Shown piece after piece: positions 43,696 through 52,432 of a stretch of 64,000 bases of DNA. The notes beneath the pieces are model-generated. The model saw only the letters and a list, made by a program, of their open reading frames with translations, made no database searches and was not told where the DNA came from. Each line of letters begins with the position of its first letter. Positions within the stretch are counted from its first letter, which is position 1. This stretch comes from CAYJPA01 sp964371945 (GTDB lineage: Bacteria > Chloroflexota > Chloroflexia > Thermomicrobiales > UBA6265): positions 1-64,000 of the forward strand of contig CAYJPA010000020.1 of NCBI GenBank assembly GCA_964371945.1, given 5' to 3'. The position numbers and the translations under genes are program-made.

Positions 43696-45246
43696 TTAGG
43701 CGACCGAGAAGTTGTTGGCGCGAAGGTTGATCCCGAAATCCGGGCTTCCGGCAAAAGTGATCGATTTCTTCATGGCAGAGACGCGGTTGATTGTGAAGAG
43801 CACGATCGCGGGGGTGAGATCGTCCACCAAATCCAATGCCTGCTTGTAGATCTCGGCGCGCTGTGCGTCATCGACCGTCTCTCCAGCCTGAGACACCAAC
43901 GCGATGACCTCATCCATCGAGCCCGGCGTGTGCAAACTTGCGTAATAGCCGCCTTGAGTTCCGAAGTACTCGCTGATGTCGATATCAGCCATCACACCGG
44001 CCGAGTCGGTAATGACGTGATACGGCGAATCGGGCACACTGACTTCGACCCGTTGCCCGACATCGAGACCGACCATTTTGATGTTGAGCCCAACTTCGCT
44101 CCACATCGCCGCGATCGCTTCGGACCATGCCTGTTGAGAGGGATAGTAGTCAGGTGTGTCGAACACCATCTGGATCTCTTCGCCCGCGTAACCGACCTCT
44201 GCCAACAGCGACTTGGCCCTCTCTGGGTCGTATGAAAGCGGAGGTCGCTCACTGTATAGCGGGTCGTAGATCGACTGAATCCCACTTGGAAGGAGTCCGT
44301 TGCCAAGCAGCAGTTCGTCAATGATCGTCTGCCGGTCGATCGCCAGCGACATCGCCTGCCGGACCTCTTTTTTGTCCATGGGCGAGTTCATCCCAATGAC
44401 GTCCATCATATTGACGTTCAACGGCGAAGCACTGTTGATCGCGAAGTCGCCCGCGCTTTCGATCGTCGGAACCTGATCCGGCGGAACATCGAGAATCATG
44501 TCCACTTCGCCATTCAGCAACGCGGCGATGCGTGTGGATACCTCCGGAACACCGGTGAGTCGTACCGTCTTGGCCGCCGCTGCCCCACCGAAATAGAGAT
44601 CGTTCCGTTCAAAGCTCAGATGCGAGTCTGGCACGAATTCCGTCAGTTTGTACGGTCCCGTGCCGATCGGAGCGGACTGGAACGCTTCATAACCTACCTG
44701 CTGGTGGTAGGCAGCTGGGACGATTGACGCGTCTCGCGAACTGAGCTGATTGAGCAATGCCCCGCTCGGCTTGTTCGTCACGAACCTGACCGTGTACTCG
44801 TCGATCGCAATGACTTCCTTGAGACGGTAGATCCCGGTCACATTGAGGTTGGGATCGCCTTGAAGCGACCGGTCGAAGGTGTACTTGACGTCGGCAGAAG
44901 TCAGCGGAGTGCCGTCATGGAAGACGACATCGTCGCGAATCATGACGTCGAGCGTGACGTCGTCGACCTGGGTCCATGAGGTCGCGAGGGCTGGGACGAG
45001 TTTGCCGTTCTGGCTCCAGTCTCGCGTGATCAGTGTGTCGAACAGCATCGAGTAGACACGCAACATGACGATCCAACTGGTTGTCTGCGGATCAAGCTGC
45101 GGTGGTAGCTGCGCTGTCGCGATCTTCAGCTCATCCAGCTCTCCAGCGGCGCGAACCGGCGAGACGTTGAGTGAACTGTTCCCGATTGCCAGTCCTGCAC
45201 TGGTTGCTGCCATGCCCTGAAGTAATCGCCTTCGATTCGTTCTCAT
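43696..45246 (-). CDS. extracytoplasmic substrate-binding protein (SBP_bac_5 family), Tat-exported
   Basis: Family 5 solute-binding protein of 516 residues, the type serving dipeptide, oligopeptide and some sugar importers. The N-terminus is a twin-arginine signal (RRRLLQGMAA, then a hydrophobic stretch and an Ala-rich cleavage region near residue 33). Family landmarks are WTQVDDVTLDVMIRDDVVFHDGTPLTSADVKYTFDR (about 90-125) and EVRQAMSLAIDRQTII. It is first in the operon with two permeases and a PHP protein. ATPase subunits are not encoded nearby. The substrate is unknown. Confidence 0.9.
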   Translation of the reverse strand: MRTNRRRLLQGMAATSAGLAIGNSSLNVSPVRAAGELDELKIATAQLPPQLDPQTTSWIVMLRVYSMLFDTLITRDWSQNGKLVPALATSWTQVDDVTLDVMIRDDVVFHDGTPLTSADVKYTFDRSLQGDPNLNVTGIYRLKEVIAIDEYTVRFVTNKPSGALLNQLSSRDASIVPAAYHQQVGYEAFQSAPIGTGPYKLTEFVPDSHLSFERNDLYFGGAAAAKTVRLTGVPEVSTRIAALLNGEVDMILDVPPDQVPTIESAGDFAINSASPLNVNMMDVIGMNSPMDKKEVRQAMSLAIDRQTIIDELLLGNGLLPSGIQSIYDPLYSERPPLSYDPERAKSLLAEVGYAGEEIQMVFDTPDYYPSQQAWSEAIAAMWSEVGLNIKMVGLDVGQRVEVSVPDSPYHVITDSAGVMADIDISEYFGTQGGYYASLHTPGSMDEVIALVSQAGETVDDAQRAEIYKQALDLVDDLTPAIVLFTINRVSAMKKSITFAGSPDFGINLRANNFSVA

Positions 45247-45375
45247 TTCCTCGTTCCTCCTGTGAATACCCCGGGTAGCGATCGATGCCGTTTGGGCGGG
45301 CGTTCCTGCCTCGACCTCGCCTGTTGAGATAGTAGGAAGCGGATCGATCGAAGATATGAACTTTTCGCTAAATCA

Positions 45376-45405
45376 TTCCATAATTCGGACAACATATGGT
45401 ATAAA
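45376..45405 (+). promoter_or_regulatory. promoter with overlapping inverted repeat in the RpiR/ABC divergent region
   Basis: TATAAA (45400-45405) and TTCCAT (45376-45381) are spaced by 18 bp, upstream of the RpiR-family gene. An inverted repeat CCATA (45378-45382) / TATGG (45395-45399) overlaps both elements, suggesting an operator, perhaps for autoregulation and control of the divergent transporter. The segment is clearly AT-rich compared with flanking genes. Confidence 0.4.
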
Positions 45406-45436
45406 ATTCCACAGGTGGAAAGAGAGGAGTCTTTCA

Positions 45437-46345
45437 TTGGGTGGGGAAGGGACTCGTTTGAACGGTACTCCGCGTTCCCTCGAACGTGGTGAAGAGAATG
45501 TTGCTGGCAAGGTGGTCGCGAGTATCCGTGCACTCTTGCCGTCGGTAATACCGAGCGAGGCCCGGGTTGCGCGATTTGTGATCGATCAGCCGGCTGAGGT
45601 CATTCACTTGTCGGTCACGGAATTGGCCGGCATTGCGAGCACATCGGCATCGACCGTCATGCGTTTCTGTCAGAAGCTTGGGTTCAAGGGCTACCAGGAC
45701 TTCAAAATCGCGCTCGCCCAGGATTCGACACCCCCAGCACGACGCCTACAGGCGGATGTAAGCGAAGGCGATTCCCCAGGAGAGATCCTCAACAAAGTCG
45801 TGAATACGGCCGCGGATGCGGTGGCTGATGCGGCGACGACGATCGATCCCGCGGTCTTTGCCGGGGTCGTGGACCTGCTCGAATCCGCGGATCGAATACT
45901 CGTGGTTGGGGTCGGCAGCTCGGCGCCGATTGTGCAGGACATCGCATATCGCTTGTTGACAATCGGCATGCGCGTCGAAGCTCCGCTCGACGTTCACGTG
46001 CAGCACGTGACCGCGAGTCTACTCACTAATCGTGACGTCTGCCTTGCGATCAGTCACACCGGCTCGACCCGCGAAACGGTCGCGACGGTGCGCTCGGCTG
46101 CCATGGCGGGCGCGACCACCGTTGCTGTTACCAGTTTCTTCCGCTCGCCGTTGACGGAGGTTGCGCACATCGCGTTGGTCACCGGCAGCAAGGAGACCGC
46201 GTTTAGGGTGGAAGCGATGGCCAGCCGATTGGCTCATCTTTCGGTTTTGGACGCGTTATACGTTGCGCTGGCGGTTGGCAATCGCGAGCGAACGCTGGCC
46301 GCCCAAGATGCGTACGGCGCTGTACTTGCAGAACACAGATTCTGA
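45437..46345 (+). CDS. RpiR-family transcriptional regulator
   Basis: Sugar-phosphate-responsive regulator of about 302 residues. The N-terminal HTH_6 domain has LPSVIPSEARVARFV and STVMRFCQKLGFKGYQDFKIALAQ. The C-terminal SIS domain has ILVVGVGSSAPIVQDIAYRL and LAISHTGSTRETV, the intact phosphosugar-binding loop. I start it at the TTG at 45437, which has GAGAGGAG 8 nt upstream; a TTG at 45458 is also possible. It is divergent from the peptide-type ABC importer and precedes a HAD hydrolase, so it probably regulates both in response to a phosphorylated sugar. Confidence 0.9.
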   Translation: MGGEGTRLNGTPRSLERGEENVAGKVVASIRALLPSVIPSEARVARFVIDQPAEVIHLSVTELAGIASTSASTVMRFCQKLGFKGYQDFKIALAQDSTPPARRLQADVSEGDSPGEILNKVVNTAADAVADAATTIDPAVFAGVVDLLESADRILVVGVGSSAPIVQDIAYRLLTIGMRVEAPLDVHVQHVTASLLTNRDVCLAISHTGSTRETVATVRSAAMAGATTVAVTSFFRSPLTEVAHIALVTGSKETAFRVEAMASRLAHLSVLDALYVALAVGNRERTLAAQDAYGAVLAEHRF

Positions 46346-46359
46346 TGTAACGCGAGGGA

Positions 46360-47094
46360 ATGTTGAAGCATAGAGCGACCACGGTTGACTTCGACACGGC
46401 TGTCCAGAATGCGGCGATCATCGTTTGCGATTGGAATGGAACAATCGTCGATGATGCGGACCGCGCTCTGAACGCGACGAATCTCATGCTGGCCGAGTTG
46501 GGAATGGTCGCGATTGACCTGTCGACATTCCGCTCGACATTTCGACTACCGCTGTCGAGCTTTGTGCAAGCACTCGGAGTCGGGCCGGATGATGAAGTAC
46601 CGTCCATTCAGTTGTGGAATCGACTATTGTCAGTGGGTAAAACAAAACTCCAGCCGGGGGTTCGGCAGTTTCTCGATCGCGCCAACGAGATTGGCGTTCT
46701 GGTCGGCGTGGTAAGCGCGGCGGAGACGTATATGGTGTCGGCAGACGCATCGTCACTCGGTGTCGCAGAGTCGTTGAGCTTCATCGTTGGCTCCGTCGAA
46801 AGCAAATCGACCGAGCTTGCAAGAATCGCCATAAACGCGGCTGGACCGGTTCTCTACATCGGGGACACCGAATACGATTTGCTCGAAGCCCGGACAGCAG
46901 GAGTTCTCGCGATCGGATTCGCGGGCGGTTACCGTCCCGCATTTGCCCTTCACGAGATCCAGCCGTTGGCCGTCATCGACGATTTCGGTCTACTTACTAA
47001 GGCACTCCAGAAGACTCGCGATCGAGTCTTTCCGGTGAGCTGTTCAACGGACGACTGGGCAAACCGCCTTTCGCTGGAACCACTGGACAAGTGA
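46360..47094 (+). CDS. HAD-superfamily hydrolase
   Basis: The 244-residue protein has a HAD core. Motif I is VCDWNGTIVDD, in which the nucleophile Asp is present but the second Asp is Asn. Motif II is VGVVSAAE, motif III a conserved Lys (ESKSTELARIA), and motif IV GDTEYDLLEA. The cap is a small helical insertion after motif I, as in phosphoglycolate-phosphatase-like members. Phosphatase activity with DxN is possible but weaker, since the second Asp is the usual general acid. ATG 14 bp after the RpiR stop. Likely acts in the same phosphosugar context. Confidence 0.8.
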   Translation: MLKHRATTVDFDTAVQNAAIIVCDWNGTIVDDADRALNATNLMLAELGMVAIDLSTFRSTFRLPLSSFVQALGVGPDDEVPSIQLWNRLLSVGKTKLQPGVRQFLDRANEIGVLVGVVSAAETYMVSADASSLGVAESLSFIVGSVESKSTELARIAINAAGPVLYIGDTEYDLLEARTAGVLAIGFAGGYRPAFALHEIQPLAVIDDFGLLTKALQKTRDRVFPVSCSTDDWANRLSLEPLDK

Positions 47095-47287
47095 TCGACG
47101 GATCACGATTCTTCGATTCGCAAGGGCGCTGACTCCAGGATCACGCGCCACTGATGTCCGACTCCGAGAATGGGGAGTGTCGGTCCCGGATTGCCCTGGT
47201 GACACCAAAAACTGAACCAAGTTGGCGGTAGAATGGACGTACCTTGCTTGCTCGGCCTGAGCGCGTTGCCACCTGAAGGATGAAGCC

Positions 47288-49189
47288 ATGATGCACGGAT
47301 TCACCGGGAACATTCTCGTTACGGATCTCACTGCTGGCTCGATCACCGTCGATCATCCGACCGAGGAGTGGTATCGCCGCTATCTCGGTGGATCGGCGCT
47401 TGCGATGGACTACATCCTGCGCGAAGTGCCCGCTCATGCTAACCCGCTCGGACCCGAGAATGTCCTGGTCTTTGCGGTGGGTCCGTTGACCGGCACCGCT
47501 ATCTCCGGGCAGAGCCGGATGAGCGTCAACGCAAAGAGCCCACTCACCGGGGTCATTGGCGACGCGCAGGTTGGCGGTTTCTTCGCCGCGGAGCTCAAAT
47601 TCGCGGGCTTCGACGCGATCGTCGTCAAAGGCAAAGCCGCCAACCCCACCTACCTCTGGGTTCAAGACGGCAAGGCCGAACTTCGAGATGCGACTTCGTA
47701 CTGGGGTCTCGGCACAGGGGAGTTGCAGGATCGAGTCGAATCCGATCTCGCCGATCCACGCGTCCAGTTGATGGCGATCGGACAGGCGGGAGAGAACCTA
47801 GTCAAATACGCCTGCATCGTCAATATGACATCGCGCGCCGCGGGCCGAACCGGTCTTGGCGCGGTCATGGGCAGCAAGAACCTCAAGTTCATCGCGTGCC
47901 GCGGCCACGGCAAAGTCTCGGTTTCAAATGCCGGTGAGCTGAAGTCACTCACCCAGTGGGGCGCGAAAAACGTCCGCATCAATCTGGCCATGGCCGGATT
48001 GCAGAAATACGGCACTGCCGAGACCGTGCTCGCCCAACAATCCGTCGGTGGCCTTCCGACTCACAACTGGGATAGCGGCGTATTTGACAAGTCGGAAGAC
48101 ATCTCTGGCGAGCGTATGTACGACACCATCCTGTTGAAAAACGACACCTGCTATGCCTGCGCGGTCCGGTGCAAGCGTGTCGTTCAAGATGAAAATCGCG
48201 GAGTCGAAGGGCGTTACGGCGGACCCGAATACGAGAACCTTGCCACGCTCGGCTCCTATTGCATGGTTAGCGAGCTCGGCGCCATCGCGCTCGCGAACCA
48301 GCACTGTAACAACTACGGAATGGACCCGATCGCCCTCGGCGCCACGATCGGGTGGGCGATGGACGCATTCGCGGCGGGAGAAATCACCGTCGCGGACACC
48401 GGTGGTTTGGAGATTAATTGGGGCGACGCCGAAATGTTGCTCCAGCTGACCGAGTTGATTGCCCGCCGCGATGGTTTCGGCGATGTGCTGGCCGAGGGCA
48501 TGCGCGGCGCGGCCGCTCGACTCGGGCGCGGTCAGGACCTTCTAACTGAAGTCAAGGGCAATGCCCTTCCGGCGCACATGCCACAGGTGAAGCGATCGCT
48601 TGCGCTTATCTACGCGGTGAATCCATTTGGCGCGGATCACCAATCTCACGAGCATGACCCCGGCTATACCCCGTCGTCTGACGAGGAGAGTCTCAGGCGG
48701 CTCTCGTTGCTGGGTTTGAACGATCCTCAGGATCCACTCAACCTAAGCGACGAGAAGGTCCACTTCGCGCTCGAAACCCAGAAATTCTACTCACTGGCCG
48801 ACTCCGTCTCCGTTTGCCAGTTCGTCTTTGGACCATCTTGGCAGCTTTATGGTCCGGATCATCTGCTATCCGCCATCGTCGCGGTGACCGGATGGGAAGA
48901 CCTGACCATCGAGGAGCTTCAGGAGGTTGGCGGCCGGAAGCTGACCATGATGCGTTGGTTCAACGCGCGCGACGGGGTCGGCCGCGACCAGGACACACTA
49001 CCGAAGAAGATGTTCAAATCGCTCACCGGCGGCCCGTCGGACGGGTACAAGGTGACCCACGAGGAGCTCGACACGGCGCTCAGCGCTTACTTCGATCAGG
49101 CGGGTTGGGACAAGACGACGGGATATCCAACTGGAGCATCGCTGGCTCATTATGGGCTGGAGTGGGCGCAAACCGCGCCAAGCGCGTAG
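47288..49189 (+). CDS. aor: tungsten-dependent aldehyde:ferredoxin oxidoreductase family
   Basis: The 633-residue protein matches the AOR family of tungstopterin enzymes oxidising aldehydes to acids with ferredoxin. The N-terminal domain reads GFTGNILVTDL and YLGGSALAMDYIL. The pterin-binding stretch has AVGPLTGTAISGQSRMSVNAKSPLTG and TSRAAGRTGLGAVMGSKNLK. The 4Fe-4S ligands are the CYACAVRC group (about 288-295) and a fourth Cys in SVSVCQF (about 509). The closest functional branch (aldehyde, formaldehyde, benzoyl-CoA reductase-like) cannot be told by eye. Adjacent MoeA, a MoaD-like protein and TupABC fit a tungsten enzyme. The symbol is a family label. Confidence 0.88.
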   Translation: MMHGFTGNILVTDLTAGSITVDHPTEEWYRRYLGGSALAMDYILREVPAHANPLGPENVLVFAVGPLTGTAISGQSRMSVNAKSPLTGVIGDAQVGGFFAAELKFAGFDAIVVKGKAANPTYLWVQDGKAELRDATSYWGLGTGELQDRVESDLADPRVQLMAIGQAGENLVKYACIVNMTSRAAGRTGLGAVMGSKNLKFIACRGHGKVSVSNAGELKSLTQWGAKNVRINLAMAGLQKYGTAETVLAQQSVGGLPTHNWDSGVFDKSEDISGERMYDTILLKNDTCYACAVRCKRVVQDENRGVEGRYGGPEYENLATLGSYCMVSELGAIALANQHCNNYGMDPIALGATIGWAMDAFAAGEITVADTGGLEINWGDAEMLLQLTELIARRDGFGDVLAEGMRGAAARLGRGQDLLTEVKGNALPAHMPQVKRSLALIYAVNPFGADHQSHEHDPGYTPSSDEESLRRLSLLGLNDPQDPLNLSDEKVHFALETQKFYSLADSVSVCQFVFGPSWQLYGPDHLLSAIVAVTGWEDLTIEELQEVGGRKLTMMRWFNARDGVGRDQDTLPKKMFKSLTGGPSDGYKVTHEELDTALSAYFDQAGWDKTTGYPTGASLAHYGLEWAQTAPSA

Positions 49190-49233
49190 GTTCCCGTGAG
49201 CGTTACGGTCGGCATGCGATGTCGTCCGTGAGC

Positions 49234-50496
49234 TCAGTCGAGGAGCTCGACCGGGAGAGTGGTTCCCGGCTCGACATATTCCATTGACTCTGGAATTACC
49301 AATAGACCATCGGCGTTAGCAAGGGCGGTGAGGATCGCCGCCCCTTGCGATCCCGCGAGCCTTGCCTCGTAGCCATTCGTCGTTTTCGTCAGTCGCACCC
49401 GGATGTAGTGCTCGCGCCGGCCGCTGTTGTCGACGGGGTCGAGCATTCGCGCCTCGACAGTTGGCACACCGTGGTCGCACGTTCCCAGCATCGTGAGGAT
49501 TGCTGGCCGGGCAAATTGCAGAAAAGTGACCGCGACCGCAATCGGGTTGCCCGGCAACCCAAGCAACGGCACCCCTCCAAATGATCCGAACGCAAGCGGC
49601 CTTCCCGGTTTGATCCTGACCTGCCAGAACTCCATTTGGGCATTTGCCCGGAGGATCTCCTGGATCAGATCGAAGTCTCCCGCCGAAACCCCGCCGGATG
49701 TGACGATCAGATCGACATTCGGCTCGGACGCCAACCGCTCACGAATTTCCGCTTCGTTATCGCGGGCTATTCCGAGCGGGATCGGAATCCCGCCCGCCTG
49801 GAGAACCATCGCCGCGATCGCATCCGAATTGCTGTCCCAGATTTGGCTTGGTCCAGGCTGACCGCCGGGAGCGACCACCTCATCACCCGTTGCTAATATG
49901 GCGACTGCCGGCCGGCGGTGGACGTCAACGTGGGTTCGCCCGATCGCCGCCAGCAAGGCAATCTCGGAAGGCCGAATTCGCTTGCTGGATCGAAGAGCCA
50001 AGTCGCCCCGGCGCATGTCTTCACCGGCGTACCGCAGATTCGTCCCAGACGGATACGCATGACGAATCTGAACTCCACCCGGCTCCCCTTCGACAATGAC
50101 AGATCGCTCGAAGGCGACGACCACGTCCGCCCCGATTGGCATCGGGGCGCCGGTCATGATCCGGGCGGCGCAACCTTCTTCGAGTTGATGCACCGGGTCA
50201 TCACCCGCGGAAATCGTTTGCGCGATGCGCAGCAGGACAGGAGTTGCTCTGCTTGCGCCTGCGATATCGGCCGCCCGGCAGGCAAAGCCGTCCATCGCCG
50301 AATTGGTGAAGGGTGGGACATCTCGTGTCGCGACAACATCTTCCGCAAGCACGAGGTCGAGCGCGTCGAGAAGCGGGATGGTTGTCACGGACAAAGGAGC
50401 GAACGCCGCAAGCACGCGAGTGCGTGCCTCATCGACGCTGATCAAGTCACGTGGATCACCTCCGCCGAGCAATGATTCTATGCGTTGGGTCGACAA
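49234..50496 (-). CDS. moeA: molybdopterin molybdotransferase MoeA
   Basis: Inserts molybdate or tungstate into adenylylated molybdopterin. The 420-residue protein shows the N-terminal domain with VATRDVPPFTNSAMDGFA, the MPIGADVVVAFE region, and the MoCF domain with ATGDEVVAPG, SNSDAIAAM, TSGGVSAGDFD and GLPGNPIAV. The last domain is the C-terminal beta barrel (VRLTKTTNGYEARLAGSQGAAILTALANADGLLVIPE). Length and motifs are normal. It converges on the AOR gene (45-bp gap), and the MoaD-like gene lies immediately upstream. Confidence 0.95.
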   Translation of the reverse strand: MSTQRIESLLGGGDPRDLISVDEARTRVLAAFAPLSVTTIPLLDALDLVLAEDVVATRDVPPFTNSAMDGFACRAADIAGASRATPVLLRIAQTISAGDDPVHQLEEGCAARIMTGAPMPIGADVVVAFERSVIVEGEPGGVQIRHAYPSGTNLRYAGEDMRRGDLALRSSKRIRPSEIALLAAIGRTHVDVHRRPAVAILATGDEVVAPGGQPGPSQIWDSNSDAIAAMVLQAGGIPIPLGIARDNEAEIRERLASEPNVDLIVTSGGVSAGDFDLIQEILRANAQMEFWQVRIKPGRPLAFGSFGGVPLLGLPGNPIAVAVTFLQFARPAILTMLGTCDHGVPTVEARMLDPVDNSGRREHYIRVRLTKTTNGYEARLAGSQGAAILTALANADGLLVIPESMEYVEPGTTLPVELLD

Positions 50497-50527
50497 TTGG
50501 AGCTTCTCCCGGTGCAGTGGGTCTCGA

Positions 50528-50773
50528 TCATCCCCCGCTCATAGGCCGCATGATCGTCACGACCGCACCCTCGACCAGCGGTGACGATCGTTCGACCAAT
50601 TGACCATCCAGAAACACATGCGCTTGGCGGAGAATCGCCGCGTTTTGCTCATTCTGTTGCGCGATCATCTCGATCAGATCAGCGAGCGTGGACCCTTCGG
50701 GCATTTCAAGAACATCGGCATTCGGCCGCAGCAAGTCACCGACGATTCCATGAAGTCGCAACTTGACTCGCAT
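50528..50773 (-). CDS. MoaD/ThiS-like sulfur carrier
   Basis: Ubiquitin-fold sulfur carrier of 81 residues. It ends in the required Gly-Gly (MRPMSGG). The body has a beta-grasp pattern: KLRLHGIVGDLL, LADLIEMIAQQ, VFLDGQLVERSSPLVEGAVVTIMRP. In MoaD the C-terminal Gly is adenylated and thiocarboxylated to build the dithiolene. The position next to moeA supports a molybdopterin/tungstopterin role, though ThiS-like roles are not excluded. It lies 31 bp upstream of moeA on the same strand. Confidence 0.85.
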   Translation of the reverse strand: MRVKLRLHGIVGDLLRPNADVLEMPEGSTLADLIEMIAQQNEQNAAILRQAHVFLDGQLVERSSPLVEGAVVTIMRPMSGG

Positions 50774-51062
50774 TCCACGAAGTCCTTCATGTTACTGGCG
50801 TGCTCGAAAACGACGACTCGATCGGAACTCGCGGTTCATCGCCCGCAAACTGGAAGGTTCAGCTGCAGTTTACCGCTTGATCGTTACTGGCAAATCGGTG
50901 AGCCCTTGTGCCGGCAACCGACCCAACTTGGATCGGTTTCGAGACACCGCGGCAACACGGTATTCTGTCCGGTCTAAACCAATTGCTCGGCAGTGCGTCA
51001 CGACCTCGATCATACGGTCGAACCAAAATTGCGAGAAGTTCTGGTCAGAGTGGGGGAGAGCT

Positions 51063-51419
51063 ATGTCCGATGCCAACCAACCGGAGGTCAAGAGCAAGGT
51101 CTGGATTGAACGGGATGGCGTCGTCCTACTGTCCGAATGGCGAATCTCCCTGCTTGAGGCGGTAGCATCCGAAGGCTCGCTGGCTCGAGCAGCCGCTCTG
51201 GTTGGCGTGCCTTACCGCACGGTATGGGGCCGTATCCGGGAGACCGAAGCTCAGCTCGGTGTTTCACTCATCCAAACGGAAAGTGGAGGATCGAGCGGAG
51301 GATCGAGCCAGATCACGCCCGCCGCGGAGGATCTCATCGCCCGCTTCCGCCGTCTGACATTCGATATCAGAGAAGAGATTCAGCGGAGATTCACTGTCGA
51401 GTTCAGCGACATGCTTTGA
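51063..51419 (+). CDS. ModE-type N-terminal HTH regulator without molbindin domain
   Basis: The 118-residue protein consists of the winged HTH of ModE (LLEAVASEGSLARAAALVGVPYRTVWGRIRETEAQLGVSLIQTE, then a Gly/Ser-rich wing, then ITPAAEDLIARFR). The C-terminal TOBE domains that bind molybdate in E. coli ModE are missing, so metal sensing must come from elsewhere or be lost. The ATG has GGGGGAGAG upstream. It is the first gene of the tupABC unit. It presumably represses tup and nearby genes, which is inference. Confidence 0.85.
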   Translation: MSDANQPEVKSKVWIERDGVVLLSEWRISLLEAVASEGSLARAAALVGVPYRTVWGRIRETEAQLGVSLIQTESGGSSGGSSQITPAAEDLIARFRRLTFDIREEIQRRFTVEFSDML

Positions 51420-51503
51420 AAAGCGATATGCTGTACCCTTCGTTATGCACGGTCGTGCCGGACGGTGCGGGATGCGCCGTGGATATCGGAGGGAATTCGA
51501 GAG

Positions 51504-52430
51504 ATGCCTCGTTCCACCGCGCGATTCAAACCTGTTGGGCTCAAACTCCCGCCTGTCCTCCTGGTTCTCTCGCTCTTTGCTCAATTCAGCGTCCAGACGG
51601 GTGCACAGGAAGCCTCCCCAGCCTCCGATGGAGCAAAGGACGTCATCCTCGCGACAACGACCTCGACCCAGGATTCTGGTCTGCTCGACATTCTGGTGCC
51701 GCTCTTTGAGCAGAAAACTGGCTATCATCTCAAGCCGATCGCGGTCGGCTCCGGGGCCGCGATCAAACTCGGCGAGGAGGGAGAAGCGGACGTTCTATTA
51801 GTCCATTCTCCGGCGGACGAAGAGGCATTCATGGCTGCCGGCTATGGGGTCGATCGCCAGATAGTCTTTTTCAACGACTTCGTCATTGTTGGGCCGGCCG
51901 GCGATCCGGCGGGCATTGCCGGGGCAACCTCCGCGACCGAAGCGATGCAGAAGATCGCCGCGGCGCGGGCGCCGTTCATCAGCCGCGGTGACGCTTCCGG
52001 AACGAATAAGAAAGAGATCGACCTCTGGAAAACCGCCGGCGTCGATCCAGGCGGTGCTTGGTATGTCGAATCAGGGACCGGCATGGGAGACGCGCTCAAT
52101 ATCGCCAGTGAACGTGACGCGTACACGTTAGCCGATCGCGGCACCTATCTCGCGTTGAGATCACGGCTCTCGCTCGCGATCCTCGTCGAGGGCGACATAT
52201 CGTTGCTCAATGTCTATCACGTGATCGCGGTCAATCCAAATCGACACACGACGGTCAACATCGCCGGTGCGACAGCCTTCATCGCCTTTCTGCTCGACCC
52301 GTCGACCCAACAGGTCATCGGTCGATTCGGCGCGGAAGCATACGGGCAGCCGCTCTTCACTCCATGCGCAAGAGATGTGTGCCGCGTTGAGCAGGGCGCG
52401 GATCCGATGGCTAGCCCCGCGGCCGCCTGA
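51504..52430 (+). CDS. tupA: tungstate ABC transporter substrate-binding protein TupA
   Basis: Periplasmic-type binding protein of 308 residues with a signal peptide (hydrophobic stretch at about 12-30 after a basic N-terminus, Ala-rich cleavage region near 35). The mature protein begins with ILATTTSTQDSGLLDIL, the TTTS anion-binding motif that separates TupA from molybdate-binding ModA, and continues with VGSGAAIKLGEEGEADVLLVHSPADE and FISRGDASGTNKKE, also TupA-type. The ATG at 51504 is preceded by GGAGGGA. The permease follows after 2 bp. The protein has an extra C-terminal Cys-containing tail. Confidence 0.92.
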   Translation: MPRSTARFKPVGLKLPPVLLVLSLFAQFSVQTGAQEASPASDGAKDVILATTTSTQDSGLLDILVPLFEQKTGYHLKPIAVGSGAAIKLGEEGEADVLLVHSPADEEAFMAAGYGVDRQIVFFNDFVIVGPAGDPAGIAGATSATEAMQKIAAARAPFISRGDASGTNKKEIDLWKTAGVDPGGAWYVESGTGMGDALNIASERDAYTLADRGTYLALRSRLSLAILVEGDISLLNVYHVIAVNPNRHTTVNIAGATAFIAFLLDPSTQQVIGRFGAEAYGQPLFTPCARDVCRVEQGADPMASPAAA

Positions 52431-52432
52431 AG

